Source of the DNA: Maratus speciosus | Lineage: Eukaryota; Arthropoda; Arachnida; Araneae; Salticidae | DNA: 64,000 nucleotides | Assembly: GCA_963932465.1 (NCBI GenBank) | Contig: OZ010790.1 | Span: 96,502,363 to 96,566,362, forward strand | Reading direction: 5' to 3' | Shown here: positions 23,941 through 35,914 of the stretch, piece by piece | Numbering within the stretch: the stretch's first letter is position 1 | How the letters are laid out: each line of letters starts with the position of its first letter | Notes under the pieces: generated by a model | What the model was told of the DNA's origin: nothing | Databases searched by the model: none | The model's input: only the letters and a program-made list of their open reading frames with translations | Made by a program: the position numbers and the translations under genes

Positions 23941-24369
23941 AAAACATTTTATAAGCATATCAAGAAGCGACACTTCTAAAACACACCATAAAAAAGAATC
24001 TAACACAGCGTATTTCGAAACAAATAATCTTTCGTCATCAGTCGCAAATTACAACTTATTACTACGAGAGCAGAAGGAAGTCTTCTTTCTATACAGTACT
24101 ATTATATATATTTCTATATAGTAGTCTATAGACATGAAAATGGTATTGTTCATGCTCTAACAGAGAGCTAAAGATAGACTATACCGATTTCCAGCAGAAT
24201 GTAGGAATCAGTAGCAATGCTGAGATACACGAATTTTCCCCAAAGACATAAAATGACGCGCTAACTGGATGACATAATGAAGTTGCTCTGATTATAAGAC
24301 GCCTCGATGTTGACGGGTTAAGACCAATTTGAAAATTGTGTTTACTGTTGCTTTATTGATGTAGAAGTA

Positions 24370-24470
24370 CAGTCGTGGAGAAAAAAGTACACGGCCCCTA
24401 CTAACTCTGCAACAAATTATTGTTGAAGAATGTTACTGGTGTCAAAATAATATTAATGTATCTTTTGATT
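24370..24470 (+). mobile_element. Long-TIR element fragment (CAGTCGTG family)
   Basis: CAGTCGTGGAGAAAAAAGTA after TA (24368-24369), then CTACTAACTCTGCAACAAAT. Only the terminus is recognisable. Confidence 0.7.
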
Positions 24471-24589
24471 CTACCCAGTTTATCTATTTTATATAAATAT
24501 TTCATTAATCTGTATTTTTAAAAAATGTTTAAAGTGTTCTCATAGGAATTAATTTATAGATATTAAGGTAGAAGATTTTTATTGTTGCG

Positions 24590-24860
24590 CTGGAGTCACA
24601 AGTCAGCTGTCATTAACAATACAGTGTCACATTTATTGGGGTCGGTTTACAAGTCAAAGATCAGATTGTGTGTGAGGCCCATGATTCCAGAAAGGTGGAA
24701 CCATATAGGCACTCCTCGTATGAGAGTTGAACAATAGGCCGGTTGCTGAGTGGCCGTACAACTGTCCACTCGGAGGCCCTAGAGCCTAGCTAGACCTTGT
24801 GTGAGCGTGGGGTGCAAACTTCGCTCTTCCCAAAAACAGCGTTGATGTTCTGAGATTCGG
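24590..24860. other. GC-richer island, unassigned
   Basis: This patch stands out from its AT-rich surroundings. It contains an inverted pair GAGTGG/CCACTC and GGCC repeats near 24735-24775. No protein or RNA family is recognised; it could be a SINE, an exon remnant or a structured RNA. Confidence 0.3.
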
Positions 24861-24869
24861 GACTTGAAA

Positions 24870-27440
24870 ACATCAGTATGCATATCAATCTTTTTTTTTT
24901 TAATCAAGTTGTTTGGATTTTAAGTCCTATCGTTTTGGAAGAGCTATGACTCTAAGAGGCATTATGCCAGTGATTTCTAAAAGAAGAGCGTAAGTGCTCT
25001 CGATATATTTACAGCTAATGTTTTGCTGACTATGCACATTGGATATGAATTTATATAATATGCGTTTTAGCCTTAATGAAAAACAACCAAATTCTGCCGG
25101 GGACGATGCTTCCTGTGGTGCTGGTTGTACAAACCCGTTTAAGGTATTGGTTTGCATTGTATTGTATTTTTATAATTAATTAAAAAGTAAAAAGAGTAAA
25201 GCATTAATGGGGCGATGATGACTTAAATTTATTATATATTGTATTGTATATATTTATATACATTTAAAATGAAAAAGAGAAAAATTAAAAATATCAATGC
25301 TATTTTATAAGAATCTCATTATGTATTATTTAACTATGTTTTATTTGTTTAACAGTTTAACTGAGAATTAAAAGCAATAATTCATAAATATTAATTGTTA
25401 AAGAAAATAGTTCTGTTAAAGAAAAAATAGTTAACTCTAGTGCTATGTATTCCTGCTTGTGGTGTAATATGTGTAAAGTTGTACTCTCCACTTTCAAGTG
25501 GTGTTTGTAATTATTTTATAAAACAAGTTATTTATTAATATTCCAAATGGGAAATTGACCATTTGTAAAAGTGGTAATTAAACAACTCCACTTGGATTGT
25601 GGAATTTCAGAATTTTAAAACAAAGTAATTTTACCCTTACCGCTTTTTTTGTCCCAAAACGGAATTATAATTACAAATTAATGTAATTAATACTTTAAGT
25701 AAGCTACTTAGTAGCTTTGTATTTGTTTACGTTTCATTTTTCTCTTTTGATTTAGTGTTACTTTATTTATGTTTTTGTAAATAATTTTGTAAATATACAG
25801 TGTTATTTGTTTAATCTCTTTGTTTTACTTTGATAATGCTTTCTTTGACTTTAGTAGATAGGTTAACCTTAGGTATGTTTAATTGGGTTGGTATATTTTA
25901 TGCATTTCTAAACATTATACGGACTAGCGGGCTATTTGATGTTAGAATTCTTCTAAATAATCACAAAGCAGTCACTGCTTACAGTCACTGTCTGGTTAAG
26001 AATCTACCTAAGGGGACCGCCAAGGAAATGTGGGGGATTCACCCTGTCCTACTTAGATGTTTGGTAAGATCTGTCTTTTCCTAGCCTCGTTTTTGAATGC
26101 ACCCCGAACTCACCAGCATAACCTATAAATTGTTTTTAACAGAAATCAATTTTTCGAAGTTTCAAATATCCAAATCGAAAGTTCCAGCTCAGTCCGTCAA
26201 GTAGTTTTTTAATAATATTTAAAAACCTACACTCGTTGCAATCTGTTTTGTTTAACGATTACAAATGCATTAAACATTAGGAATTCCAAACTTTCAACTT
26301 TTTTAAACTGCTGAGACCGAATAACTTAACGTTTGGTATAATAAGATAAAACTTACGAAAAAGCCAAATATGAAGTTATTAATTAAGTGTCCTTTATTAA
26401 AATTATGTTTGTTACTATTTCAGTATGAAATACCCTAAGATTGTTTTTAAAGCATAAATTGAATGAACCAAAATTTCCCGTCGAATGGCAATTTTTGTTT
26501 TAGTTTTTTTCTGCGAGAATTTGGAGGTTATTATTTTATGACGATTGTTATTTTTTTAGCGGGTTGTACATTCATAACTATATAGCAAAATTTGTAGCTT
26601 TGGTTTTCAGTCACGCCTGCATTTCCAATGTTGTATTTGAATACTCAACACAGGAGAGTTGTTGAACTGTGTTCTTTTTTATAATTATTATTAGCTTATC
26701 ACTGCAAATCCAAGTTAAATTCAAAGAAATGTACTATACTTAGTAACTGTTAATGTGTAACAGTGATAGTTAAAATAATATACTGGAATTATATAGACGA
26801 AAGTGTGGCTACAAGTGTTGCTTATTGTTCATGTGGTGTTTACTATTGAAACAGCAGCTCTAACCACCTCAAAGGCACAGTTAGATTACTCGATTTGAAA
26901 AAAATGTTTCTACAAGCTTCTTTAAGTCAGTCTTTATTTTATATAATATAGCATTTTCTATTGTTTTTTTCTGGCATGTTTTGAAGTTAGTAGTTTACTT
27001 ACTTCTAGTACTTAGTACTTAGTAACTTAGTAAGTATTTTAAGAAAAATAAAGTATAATTTAAACATTAAGCTCAGACCAATATAGTATGCATTTGTTTT
27101 ATTGTGATTTATTAATAATTCAACTACCTTAAGAAACGACCGACGTCGTGTTCAGCTGTGTTTCGAAACTCAGAACATAATCAGCACATCCTGTGATAAC
27201 CTCATTTCTCAACAATCAGCCTCAATTAACTGTTTTCCACTTTAACTTTTTCACATTTTTTTGCATTAGGTACTGCTATAGATTTTTTTTTTTTACTTTA
27301 TTTTCAAATATAAATATATGCATATTAACTGCTTTTCTCAAAGTCACATTGTTTGACACTTTTTGCAGATTACGTTTAATTTGTCGGTATGTTATAGTAA
27401 ACTACTTTTTTTTGTTCATACTCCAGTAAGATATGAAAAC
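24870..27440. other. Unassigned stretch
   Basis: No supported gene. A frame at 25830-26084 (84 aa, TTG start) lies in slightly less AT-rich DNA, but its translation resembles nothing I know, so it is not called. Confidence 0.35.
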
Positions 27441-27469
27441 ACATATACACGGGCATGCTCCCTAGGTAA

Positions 27470-27618
27470 CAAGAAACAAGTCGGAAATTGAATGTCGAAC
27501 ATGGCAAATGAGATGCGTTCGTACTATAACTAGTTTTATAAATATTCAGATCTTGGTGCAATAACTGTTGCGCTCTTATGCAAAAAAGTATGAATACAAA
27601 GTTTATTACGATTATATA
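27470..27618 (+). repeat. Host repeat flanking the palindrome, left side
   Basis: Matches the reverse strand of about 40985-41130: GTCGAACATGGCA, TATAACTAGTTTTATAAATA, TCTTGGTGCAATAACTG and GCTCTTATGCAAAAAAGTAT. With 30655-30790 it makes one repeat copy that the palindrome splits. Confidence 0.7.
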
Positions 27619-28359
27619 CAGGGTGTCCGAAATGTTTGGAAACAGTCGAAGAACTCGAGAAATACATATCAGATTGAAAAATGGAAAAATATGCGTTAAA
27701 TATTTTTAAAAAGCTACTCAGTGATACCAAATTTGACCCCCGCAACCCCTCGGGGAGGTCAGAGGGGTCCAACTTTGAAATGTTGAATATGAACCACCCA
27801 TTTTTTATTGCAGATTCGGATTCTACGGACAAAAATAGGTAACTTTTGAAATCAACATTTTTTCCGGCTCCTTGTTGATAACGGCGAAATCGAGCAAATT
27901 CGAGAGATACATTTTTTTTTTGTTTTCCTAACCATGTTTTGGCATCTCGAAATCTGATTGGCCAGAACATTTGACGTCAAAGAAGCCTTCTTTTGCAGGA
28001 ATAGTGCTCCTCGAAAACCATCAGTGGAGATTATTTCGATGGCGCTTTATATGCTTTTTCCATAAAATTAATAGAAATGTAATCCATTAGTTTTCTATTT
28101 GCATTTTTTTCATCCAGTCGATCATTTTTAAATAATAACCTGCGTACTTTGATCTTTTAACGAGTAAATAAGCACCTCTCCTCCCGAACAGAAAAATGCT
28201 AGTCTTCATTATTTGGGGGGGCGAGGTGTGTTGATATTCTGCGTTGTTATTTTTTTTATTATTATTACTATAGAAAAACATATAGGACCAAAAAAAAAAC
28301 ATATAAAATCTTTTTTTGTTGGTTGAAGAAAGGATGGGGAAGTAGCATAAATTTCAGGT

Positions 28360-28372
28360 GGGGGGGGGGGGG
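28360..28372 (+). repeat. Poly-G run
   Basis: Thirteen consecutive G bases inside the left arm. The counterpart in the right arm is the short C-rich block near 29840-29850. Confidence 0.85.
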
Positions 28373-29149
28373 TTAAAGATTTTGATGATTGATTAGTTAC
28401 TACTAAATATCAAGTAGGGCAGAAATTTTTTCAATAATTCTAGTAAACGTAATAATTTATTGCAGTTTAAAATATTTTTGAATTTAACTTTTTTTTCAGA
28501 ATTTTGAAGTTAATAATTTTAAACAATTGAAAACTTTTCATCTTTTAAACTTTTTCATGTTAAAAATACTTAAACTCTTTAAGCTCTGTTGATTATTTGC
28601 TGTGGAAGACGACGTTTTAATTTTCATAACAGAAGGATAATGCAGAAAATTGTTTACTTATTTATTTATGATTACAATGAAATAACACATGTGACAAAAT
28701 ATATAAACTAAAACATAATTTCAGAAAAAATTAAAAACAAATTAGTTTATTTCCCACATTTTTTAAGCCCCAGAAGGGGAATTAGTAAATATATTTAATT
28801 CAGTTAGTTCTACGTTCAATGTTAAATTTTTGCAACAAATAAGTTAAACCATTTGAACATTTAAAAAAAAATCAAACAACATGATACATAAAAAAAAATT
28901 AAAACTTAGCTTTTGTTACAAAGAAATCTAAATAAATTTTAGGCTTTTTTTCATTTTTAAGTTGCAAATATTTGTATTATGCTTATGATGAGTGTGTGCA
29001 AAATGATAAGCACATGTAAAATACAAAAAACAATTTAAAAAGTCTAAGATTCATTTCTATTTATTTGAAGGGAACCTAAGTTTTTAGGGTATTTAAATTA
29101 TCATATTGTTTGAATTTTGTTTTTATTTTTTAATGTTCAATTGGTTTAA

Positions 29150-29355
29150 CCCTTACCGGCACGGAATAATAATAATTCTATTTATAAACTGATGAAATGA
29201 TAGACTGATACCAGAATTTATAAACGAGTTTATTAGAAGATAAAAACTTGCTTATTTTCAAGTACGTTATAAATGGAAAAATTTAATTAAATATTCTGGG
29301 TTCCAGTAAAATAAAAATTAGGTGTCCTTTTTAAAAGACACTGCCCGCGAAAGGG
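29150..29355. mobile_element. TTAA-flanked MITE (piggyBac type)
   Basis: A 206-bp segment flanked by TTAA (29146-29149, 29356-29359). Ends read CCCTTACCGGCACGG and, on the reverse strand, CCCTTTCGCGGGCAGTG. It interrupts the right palindrome arm, whose homology to the left arm resumes on both sides. Target and termini fit a piggyBac MITE. Confidence 0.8.
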
Positions 29356-30654
29356 TTAACTTATTTGTTACAAAAATGTAGCATTAAACGCAGAACTCAC
29401 TGAATGAAATATATGAATAAATGTCCCTTCTCGGGCATAAAAAATGTAGGAAATAAACTGATTTGTTTTTAATTTGTTTTGCAAAGTACGTTTTTGTTTA
29501 TATTTTTTATCACATTTGTTACTTTATTGTAATGATTAATAAATAATTAAAAATTTTCTACATTATACTTCCCCTATGAAAATTAAAACGTCTTCTGCCC
29601 CAGGAAATATTCAACAGAACTTAAAGAGTTAAATTATATTTTAAATTCAAAGTTTAAAAGATCAAAATTTTTCAATTGTTTAAAATTATTAAATTCAAAA
29701 TTATTGAAAAAATGCAAAAAGGGAAAAATATATTAATTTACAAAAAATTATTACATATATTCGAATATTTAAAATGTTTTCTGCCGTACTTGCTATTCAG
29801 TAGTTGCAGTAACTAATCAATCATCAAAACCTATAATCCTACCCCCACCTGGAATTATTTACGCTACGCCTGGAATAATTTACGCTACTTCCCATCTTTG
29901 CTCAGCCAGCACAAAAAGATTCTATATGTTTTTTTTAGTCCTATATGTTATTATATAGTAATAATAAAAATAACCATGCACTCCCCTCTGCCCCCAAATT
30001 AAATGATTTTTTTAAACAGTAGAAGCCATTGAAACACAGAATATCAACACACCCGCCCCCAAATAATAAAGACTTGCATTTTTCTTTTCGGGAGGGGAGG
30101 TGCATATTTACTCGTTAAAATATCAAAATACGCAGGTTATTATTTAAAAATGATCGACTGGATAAAAAAATTGAAATACAAAACTAATTGATTATATTTC
30201 TATTATTTTTTTATGGAAAAATCATATAAAGCGCCATCGAAACAATCTCCACTGATGGTTTTCGAGAGTCACTATTCCCGCAAAAGACGGCTACTTTGAC
30301 GTCAAAAGTTCTGGCCAATCAGATTTCGAGATGACAAAAACTGGTTGGGAAAACCAAAATATGTATTTGTCGAATTTGTCGATTACACCGTGATCAACGA
30401 GGGTAAGAAGAAAATGTTAATTATAACAGTTACGTATTTTTGTCCGTAAAATCCGAACCTGCAATAAAAAATGGGGGGTTATCATTCAAGATTTCAAAGT
30501 TGGACCCCCCTCTGACCTCCCGGGGAACGGTTGCGGGAGTCAAATATGGTATCACTAAGTAGCTTTTTTTAAAATATTTAACACTTATTTTTTTTTCAAT
30601 CTGATATGTATTTCTCGAGTAATTCGACCGTTTTCAAACTTTTCAGAGAACCTG

Positions 30655-30790
30655 CATTTTAATTTCAGTAATACGGAACTAATATGACGCCATCTTAAAT
30701 AGAATGTAATCATCATGGCAACCTAGCATAATTCCCTATCTTGAAATTAATTACGTATGATAGGATTTAATAGAATGAAGAAATATATTT
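30655..30790 (+). repeat. Host repeat flanking the palindrome, right side
   Basis: Matches the reverse strand of about 40845-40985: TTCAGTAATACGGAA, CCATCTTAAAT, and TACGTATGATAGGATTTAATAGAATGAA. Confidence 0.7.
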
Positions 30791-30909
30791 TGTAGAAGTG
30801 CATCATTTTCTTGAAATTCTTCAGAGGTGGAAATGCTTCACGTTTCAAAATAACGCAATTGAAATTACACATTGATAAAACGCATAGTTTTACAAAAATT
30901 TAGAATGTC

Positions 30910-31090
30910 TTTATAGAAGGTCAGGGACCTTTAGGTTAAAATTTGTTTGAGAGTTAGACTAACCAATATAAGATGCATTTCTTATTGAAACTAATTTTGT
31001 AGGTTTATTATAAATTAATGAAACAATTCCTTATTAAGCATTTTCTTTCGTAGAAATTTGGCGGGTTCCAGCCAGTAACAGTAATAATAA
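30910..31090 (+). repeat. Helitron-like family fragment (copy E)
   Basis: Shares TGTAGGTTTATTATAAATT, TTTCTTTCGTAGAAATTTGGC and GGGTTCCA with 56790-56880. No termini. Confidence 0.55.
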
Positions 31091-31369
31091 TTTTTTATTT
31101 TTCATCACACTAAATACTGAAAAAAAGCAGAATTTCCGCCTTTTGTTTGTAATAAGTTATCTTTCACGCAGATTCCTTTACCTTAAACTATGAATATTAC
31201 GATTTAACAAACTTATATCTCCGAACAATTTACTTTAATGCGGTAAACGGTCAAATTTCACATACCTATATACGATATTCAAGATATTTTATGATGTTCT
31301 TGCAGCAAAGCCAATTTATGCATAATAATATACAATAAAAGTAAGCAACACTGTGTTCTGCACACAATT

Positions 31370-31560
31370 CGCGTGGTATGAAATTACCATATTCTAAGCA
31401 TTTTTCTTTTGATACACCAGGATAAAAATAAGAAGCCCCGTCACATAAAACAGATGTAAGGAAATGGGAGTTTCTCGCAACGATGATAGTCGTTCCTTTC
31501 TATATACAAGATTGTAAAAGTGTTCCTGGAAATGTCTTATCTTCTTTTGTATTCAGAAAA
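31370..31560 (+). repeat. Dispersed repeat shared with 46020-46210
   Basis: Common blocks are ATTCTAAGCATT / ATTCTAAACATT, TGATACACC, GGAAATGGGAGTTTC / GGAAATAGGAGTTTC, and CGATGATAGTCGTTCCTTT / CGACGATGGAAGTTCCTTT. Family unknown. Confidence 0.6.
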
Positions 31561-32479
31561 AGCTGGATTTAGTTTATAATTATTTTTCTTGAACGTGTTT
31601 AGCGACTTTCAGTATATCACTTTAAATTATTTCCAATATTAAATGAGCTGTTTTAAGATAATAAGTATTAAGTATTGTGTTATGAAAATTATAAGATTTA
31701 TTTATGAAAACGAACAAACTCAGATATTTTGATTGTTCGTATGCACAGTTTGTATGTTGCCAAAATGTTGAATTTTTTTTTCATAATATCCACCTATAAT
31801 TTTAATAGTAAAATTTACATTATTTAACACTTTGAGGTCTAAACCTGAGTGTCACTCGGTGTCACCAGAGAGTGTCACAAAAAGGGGTTGTCCTTTTTGG
31901 TGAAGCGAACTAAGCCTGAGAATCTCTCGGGGTCAACTTTTACATACTATATACATTCGCGGTCTTTTCAGATATTATCAACGAAAATTATATTTTGAAA
32001 AAAAAATGTATGTGGCAGCACTAAACAGAAGTAAGTATATGAAAATATCTACTAGAATCAGAGCTTAATCCGGACATTGTGGTGTTGCTCTTTGTGCAAA
32101 TCAGTGTTTTGAAATGTACCACCCAAGTGCACATTTTAATAAATAATGTTTATATGCAAATAAAACCTGTTTTCAGATATTTATACAACATTTGGGTAAG
32201 TTTTTATTCAAGTCTATGTTAGGTTTTGTGTTAAAAATTGATGTTTTCTTATCCGAAACTTTTTAAAAATATGTAAAACATGCTTTTTTCAATAAGTTAT
32301 CATTAAATAATACTTTTTAGTACATTTACGTAGCTTGTTCATTATGAATAAGAACAGTTTGAAGTTTATAACAAAAGAAACTGATTAAAACAAATATCTT
32401 CCAAGTATGTTTTAAAAAATCATGAAAATTCAAATACCCTTAGTCCAGATCAAGATATGCGGTTGAAATACATCAGACC
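31561..32479. other. Unassigned stretch
   Basis: Around 31827-31940 a TTAA is followed by several GTGTCAC-type inverted motifs (GAGTGTCACTCGGTGTCACC), which may be a decayed transposon end. No partner end was found and nothing else is recognised. Confidence 0.35.
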
Positions 32480-34128
32480 GAGGGATTACAATCCCGAGAT
32501 CCCGGAATCACCCTTTATTTTTAATCCCGAAAATACCGGGATTTTCGGGATTTTTTTTAATGGAGCAATATTCAGCTGAAATTAAAAACATTTACAGATT
32601 TTCACTTCTGGAAAAAAAATCAATTAATTTTTATGAAATTTATATATCATTGAAAAAGAATATATATCTCAAGTATTTTTTACTTTATTTCTAAGCGATT
32701 AAACCTTTTAACGTGGAAATCTTTTGATTTGCAAACAGACGTAACCCGCACAGCTATTAGTCAGGGAAAATGAAATCATTTGTTTATTTCGATTTCGCAG
32801 CATGTGAAGAAAAATTTTTCACTTCGCAGCTTTAAAAAAATTTTTCAAGCCAATTTTCGGAGAAAAAATCAAAATTAGCTTATAAAATGACAGACGTGCT
32901 AAAACTACACATCAGAAAACGACGAAGCATGAAATTGTCGGGTGAAGTTATTTGAATTAAATTATTTGAATAATCCTAAACGAGATGACCTGAGTACTAG
33001 CAGTATATTTTCTATTCCTAATAAAGCTGTCCTTAAGAAGCAGATAAAAGCAATAACTGAAAGGCTAAACAGAGTTGACTATTCTGAGAATTCTGAAGAT
33101 ACAGAATGAGCCAGCCTACTGCGAAATGTTAATCGGATAACTGAACATATAAGGAATAATTGAAAGAAGCAATAGAGAAAAACATACTAACTGTACAACC
33201 TGAAACACAAAAGCAAATGAATTTATCAATAAAAAGAAATGACTTCTCTTTTTGTAAAAGGAGGAGTCCGCGGCGATTATTTAGAATTAACTTATCAATA
33301 TTTGCTGTCCTCTGGCTAGTACAGCAGCAGAACGAATATTTTCAGCAGCAGGTTTTATTGCGAACAAAATTAGAAATCGTCTTGGAGATGATACTTTAGA
33401 TGTCTTGATATTTCTTAGATAATATTTTCAAAGAAAAACCGATTAGTTAAGAAACAGTGAACGATTCAAACTAATCTTTTTTTCTCTCGTGGGGTATGTA
33501 ATAATTTGTTATTTTATGCAACGTTTTGGAATCGAATTTTAACATCTATCTCTATTTATAAATGTAAATTATAATCTATGTAATTTTTTGTTGTTGTATG
33601 TGTATGTGTGCTGAGTTCTTTTATTTCAAGGCAAAAAAGCTTCATGTTAGTGAAAATCTTGCGTTTGCGTTATCCTAAAATTGTAATCTTTAATTACGTG
33701 GCTATAAGAATAATTCAAAATTTAATTAGTGATATTGATTATTTTTTAATATTGTAAATATTAAGTCATTCAAAAACTTGTTTAGCAGCGGAAAAAAAGA
33801 CATTATCTAGAAATTGAAACATAGACATTTCATGTTTTTTGTTACATTGTCAAACATCAACAGCATAGTTGTTATAATTTTCAATTGTTATAATTTATAC
33901 TATACTTTTTGATAAGTAATTAAAATCATAAATTTTTAACTTGGTATATTTTCATATGTAAGTTAGACAGTATTTTTGCTTTAATTATATTTTCTATAAG
34001 ATTATGATGTATAGCTATTGTAAAAATTGGTGATATTAGAGAAATTCTAATTTTCGTAATCCCGGGATTGAGTGTAAGCAATCCCGAAATTAAGGTATTG
34101 GAAATTAGTCTCGGGACTGTAATCCCTA
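32480..34128 (+). mobile_element. hAT transposon remnant
   Basis: Inverted ends read GAGGGATTACAATCCCGAGA on the left and, on the reverse strand, TAGGGATTACAGTCCCGAGA on the right. Eight-base flanks ATCAGACC (32472-32479) and CTCAAACC (34129-34136) agree at six positions, consistent with a diverged 8-bp target duplication. GGGATT/AATCCC-rich subterminal DNA and the internal hAT coding scrap support the family. The 1.65-kb length and broken frames show it is deleted and dead. Confidence 0.82.
32960..33422 (+). pseudogene. hAT transposase, C-terminal part
   Basis: A first block (32960-33110) reads 'NYLNNPKRDDLSTSSIF' and goes on through 'IKAITERLNRVDYSENSED' to a stop. After frame changes, a second block ending at 33422 reads 'ASTAAERIFSAAGFIANKIR' then 'NRLGDDTLDVLIFLR' and a stop. 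The second block is the hAT C-terminal dimerisation domain signature (SxxSERxFSxAG...RxRLxxxxLxxLxxL). hAT transposases are DDE-type nuclear enzymes that cut at 8-bp targets. The BED finger and catalytic core are not readable, and at least two stops or frameshifts interrupt the remainder. Confidence 0.88.
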
Positions 34129-34242
34129 CTCAAACCTCAAAATGTTAATAACAGAAATCCCGTGATTAAATAAAGGGAAGTATGTGGAAGGAAAAGTAGT
34201 GGATAATTTAAGTAAAAAAATCGCTTTTAGGGCTACACTGGG

Positions 34243-34461
34243 GTGAATATACTGTATAGGGATATTTGGTGCCACGGTCCCAACGAAAATTTAACCTATG
34301 TATTTAATTCTTATTATACGAGAAGTACACGTTATAATCGTGTTGTGTTAAAGGGGGCCGGTAATGTTCAACTTAAAAATTATTATAAAGAAAAGCTTAT
34401 CTCTCCTGGCACTAAAAACGCCAAACCAGTGAACGAAGAGTGTGACAAATTTTTATCATAA
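34243..34461 (+). other. Unrecognised 72-codon open frame
   Basis: The frame starts with GTG and is slightly less AT-biased than its surroundings. The translation has no motif, signal peptide or membrane segment that I recognise. It lies between the hAT remnant and a deleted Tc1 element and is probably chance or an eroded transposon frame; low confidence that it is a gene. Confidence 0.15.
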
Positions 34462-34679
34462 AACTAAATTTTATTTATCTATGTGAAGGCAGAGTAAAAT
34501 GCAAATTAAATTATGATATCTGCATAAGTTTGCTTGGTTAATCATAGGGGGGAATAATGATAAGGTCGGATATCTTATTATTGGTTGATTGCTGAAGTCA
34601 GAATTTCCAACATTATTTAATGAAACATTGTGTAAATACTTTCCACATAACCTTGTCCAATAATATTATCATAAATATA

Positions 34680-35581
34680 TCGGGCGCAGGAAAAGTTTAG
34701 ACAGTGATTGATTATGCTTCTGTACACAGAAGTATGTAACGAATTGTTGTAACTCAACTGCCATGTATTACTGGTGGCTTATCAGTAGTCGTGCCAATAA
34801 TATATCCACTTATTTAGGTCATCCAAATGCCGCATTTTTGTCGTCGCTGAATATCACTGTACACCACTTGGGTCCATGTGACATATGTTTCCGAGCTCAT
34901 TGCATTCTCATCAATTTGTTGTTAGATTTCAAAGGTATTTGTTTCATCATTTTCATGTAAACTAATTTACATCTTTCTTTAATTCATCTACGAATCGTAT
35001 CCGTTGACACAGAAAGCTCTGATTCACTTTTAATGCGACTAGCAATAATTTCTCTGGATGACAGTTTATGGATCCTTCTACCATCTCGTTATCTGGCCAC
35101 ACGAGGCCTTCCAGGTCTATGCTTTGCTTCAAAAGAGTCACCCTTAGACAGTACTTGATCGACAGACTTCTTTGAACGATTCAAAGTAGCTGAAATTTCT
35201 GCAACAGTCTTGCCTTTCGATTTCAGCTTCCATGCTTCAATTGCTTCATCTGACTGAAAACGTCTAACTAGCGGCATCTTCACTAACCAATCCTATCGCG
35301 AGGTGCACTTAAATACCCCATGCATGTGACGCCATAAGTTTGAAATTACATTTTTCCGTGAACAGTTGCCAAAAATCAAAAAAGTATATAAACTTTTGCA
35401 ATACGCAAATTTCTCTTTTTTCAGTTAAATTAAATAATATCCTACATTAAAACCGTTATTTCCATACTAAAATGTTTAAAATATATTTAAAAATAAATAG
35501 AGCCATTTGTATAACCCAAGTGTTCGTATTTTTTATTTAAAGGTTAAATATCACCAGTGTCTAAACTTTTGCTGAGGACTG
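34680..35581 (-). mobile_element. Deleted Tc1-type element (902 bp)
   Basis: Imperfect inverted ends share GCAAAAGTTTAGACACTG (right, reverse strand) and GGAAAAGTTTAGACAGTG (left). TA lies outside each end (34678-34679 and 35582-35583). Inside, on the minus strand, is the N-terminal half of a transposase. The C-terminal half is missing, so this is an internally deleted derivative. Confidence 0.78.
34775..35283 (-). pseudogene. Tc1-type transposase, N-terminal half
   Basis: The frame 35089-35283 (64 aa) reads 'MPLVRRFQSDEAIEAWKLKS' then 'KGKTVAEISATLNRSKKSVD', a helix-turn-helix, and ends with 'HRPGRPR', the GRPR-like hook between the two DNA-binding subdomains. After a stop, a second subdomain reads 'RIHKLSSREIIASRIKSESE' then 'LSVSTDTIRR'. 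Further down, in broken frames, 'IFSDDKNAAFG' matches the first catalytic block and 'LNKWIYYWHDY' the segment after it. The second and third catalytic blocks are absent. It is a dead remnant of a lineage different from the other three Tc1 copies. Confidence 0.78.
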
Positions 35582-35583
35582 TA

Positions 35584-35914
35584 TTATTTACTTCTTCTAG
35601 TTTTATAAATACATGCTCTTCTTGAAAAAGTCTAATCATTCAGTATTGCCAAAGAAGGTCGTTTCATTATCAACTTCAAAAAATTTCTCACTCTTGTCCA
35701 TGCAGTTTTAACTTCTCTTTCTTCAAACATTGTTTAATGGCTCTTCAACCATATTCAATATATGGTTTTATTCATTATATAGTTATTATTATATATGGTC
35801 TTACTCCAAGAGAATGAATATCGGAAAAGAAACTATAAATATGCATTTATAAATGTTAGAAACAGTTTCATTGTGAGAAATACATTTTCAAATAATATAC
35901 TAAATAAAATAATA
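35584..35914. other. Unassigned interval between two Tc1 elements
   Basis: Short palindromic ATATGG/CCATAT stretches near 35740-35790; no gene. Confidence 0.35.

Larger units (their letters stand above)
27619..30654. mobile_element. 3-kb near-palindromic foldback element
   Basis: The left arm (27619 to about 28890) and the right arm (30654 back to about 29090) are inverted repeats of each other almost to the centre. Matching landmarks include AGAAATACATATCAGATTGA, AAAGTTGGACCCC, TGGCCA...AGATTTCGAGAT, AACCATCAGTGGAGAT, the AAATGATCGACTGGAT block, TGATGATTGATTAGTTACT, and TTTAATTTTCATA. The loop is about 200 bp. Ends read CAGGGTGTCCGAAA and, on the reverse strand, CAGGTTCTCTGAAAA. No coding frame is convincing. 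A TTAA-flanked MITE sits only in the right arm. Confidence 0.8.

Noticed and set aside
27536..27970. 144-aa minus-strand frame
   Set aside because: It crosses the end of the palindrome into the flanking repeat and has no counterpart in the mirrored arm, so it is a chance frame.
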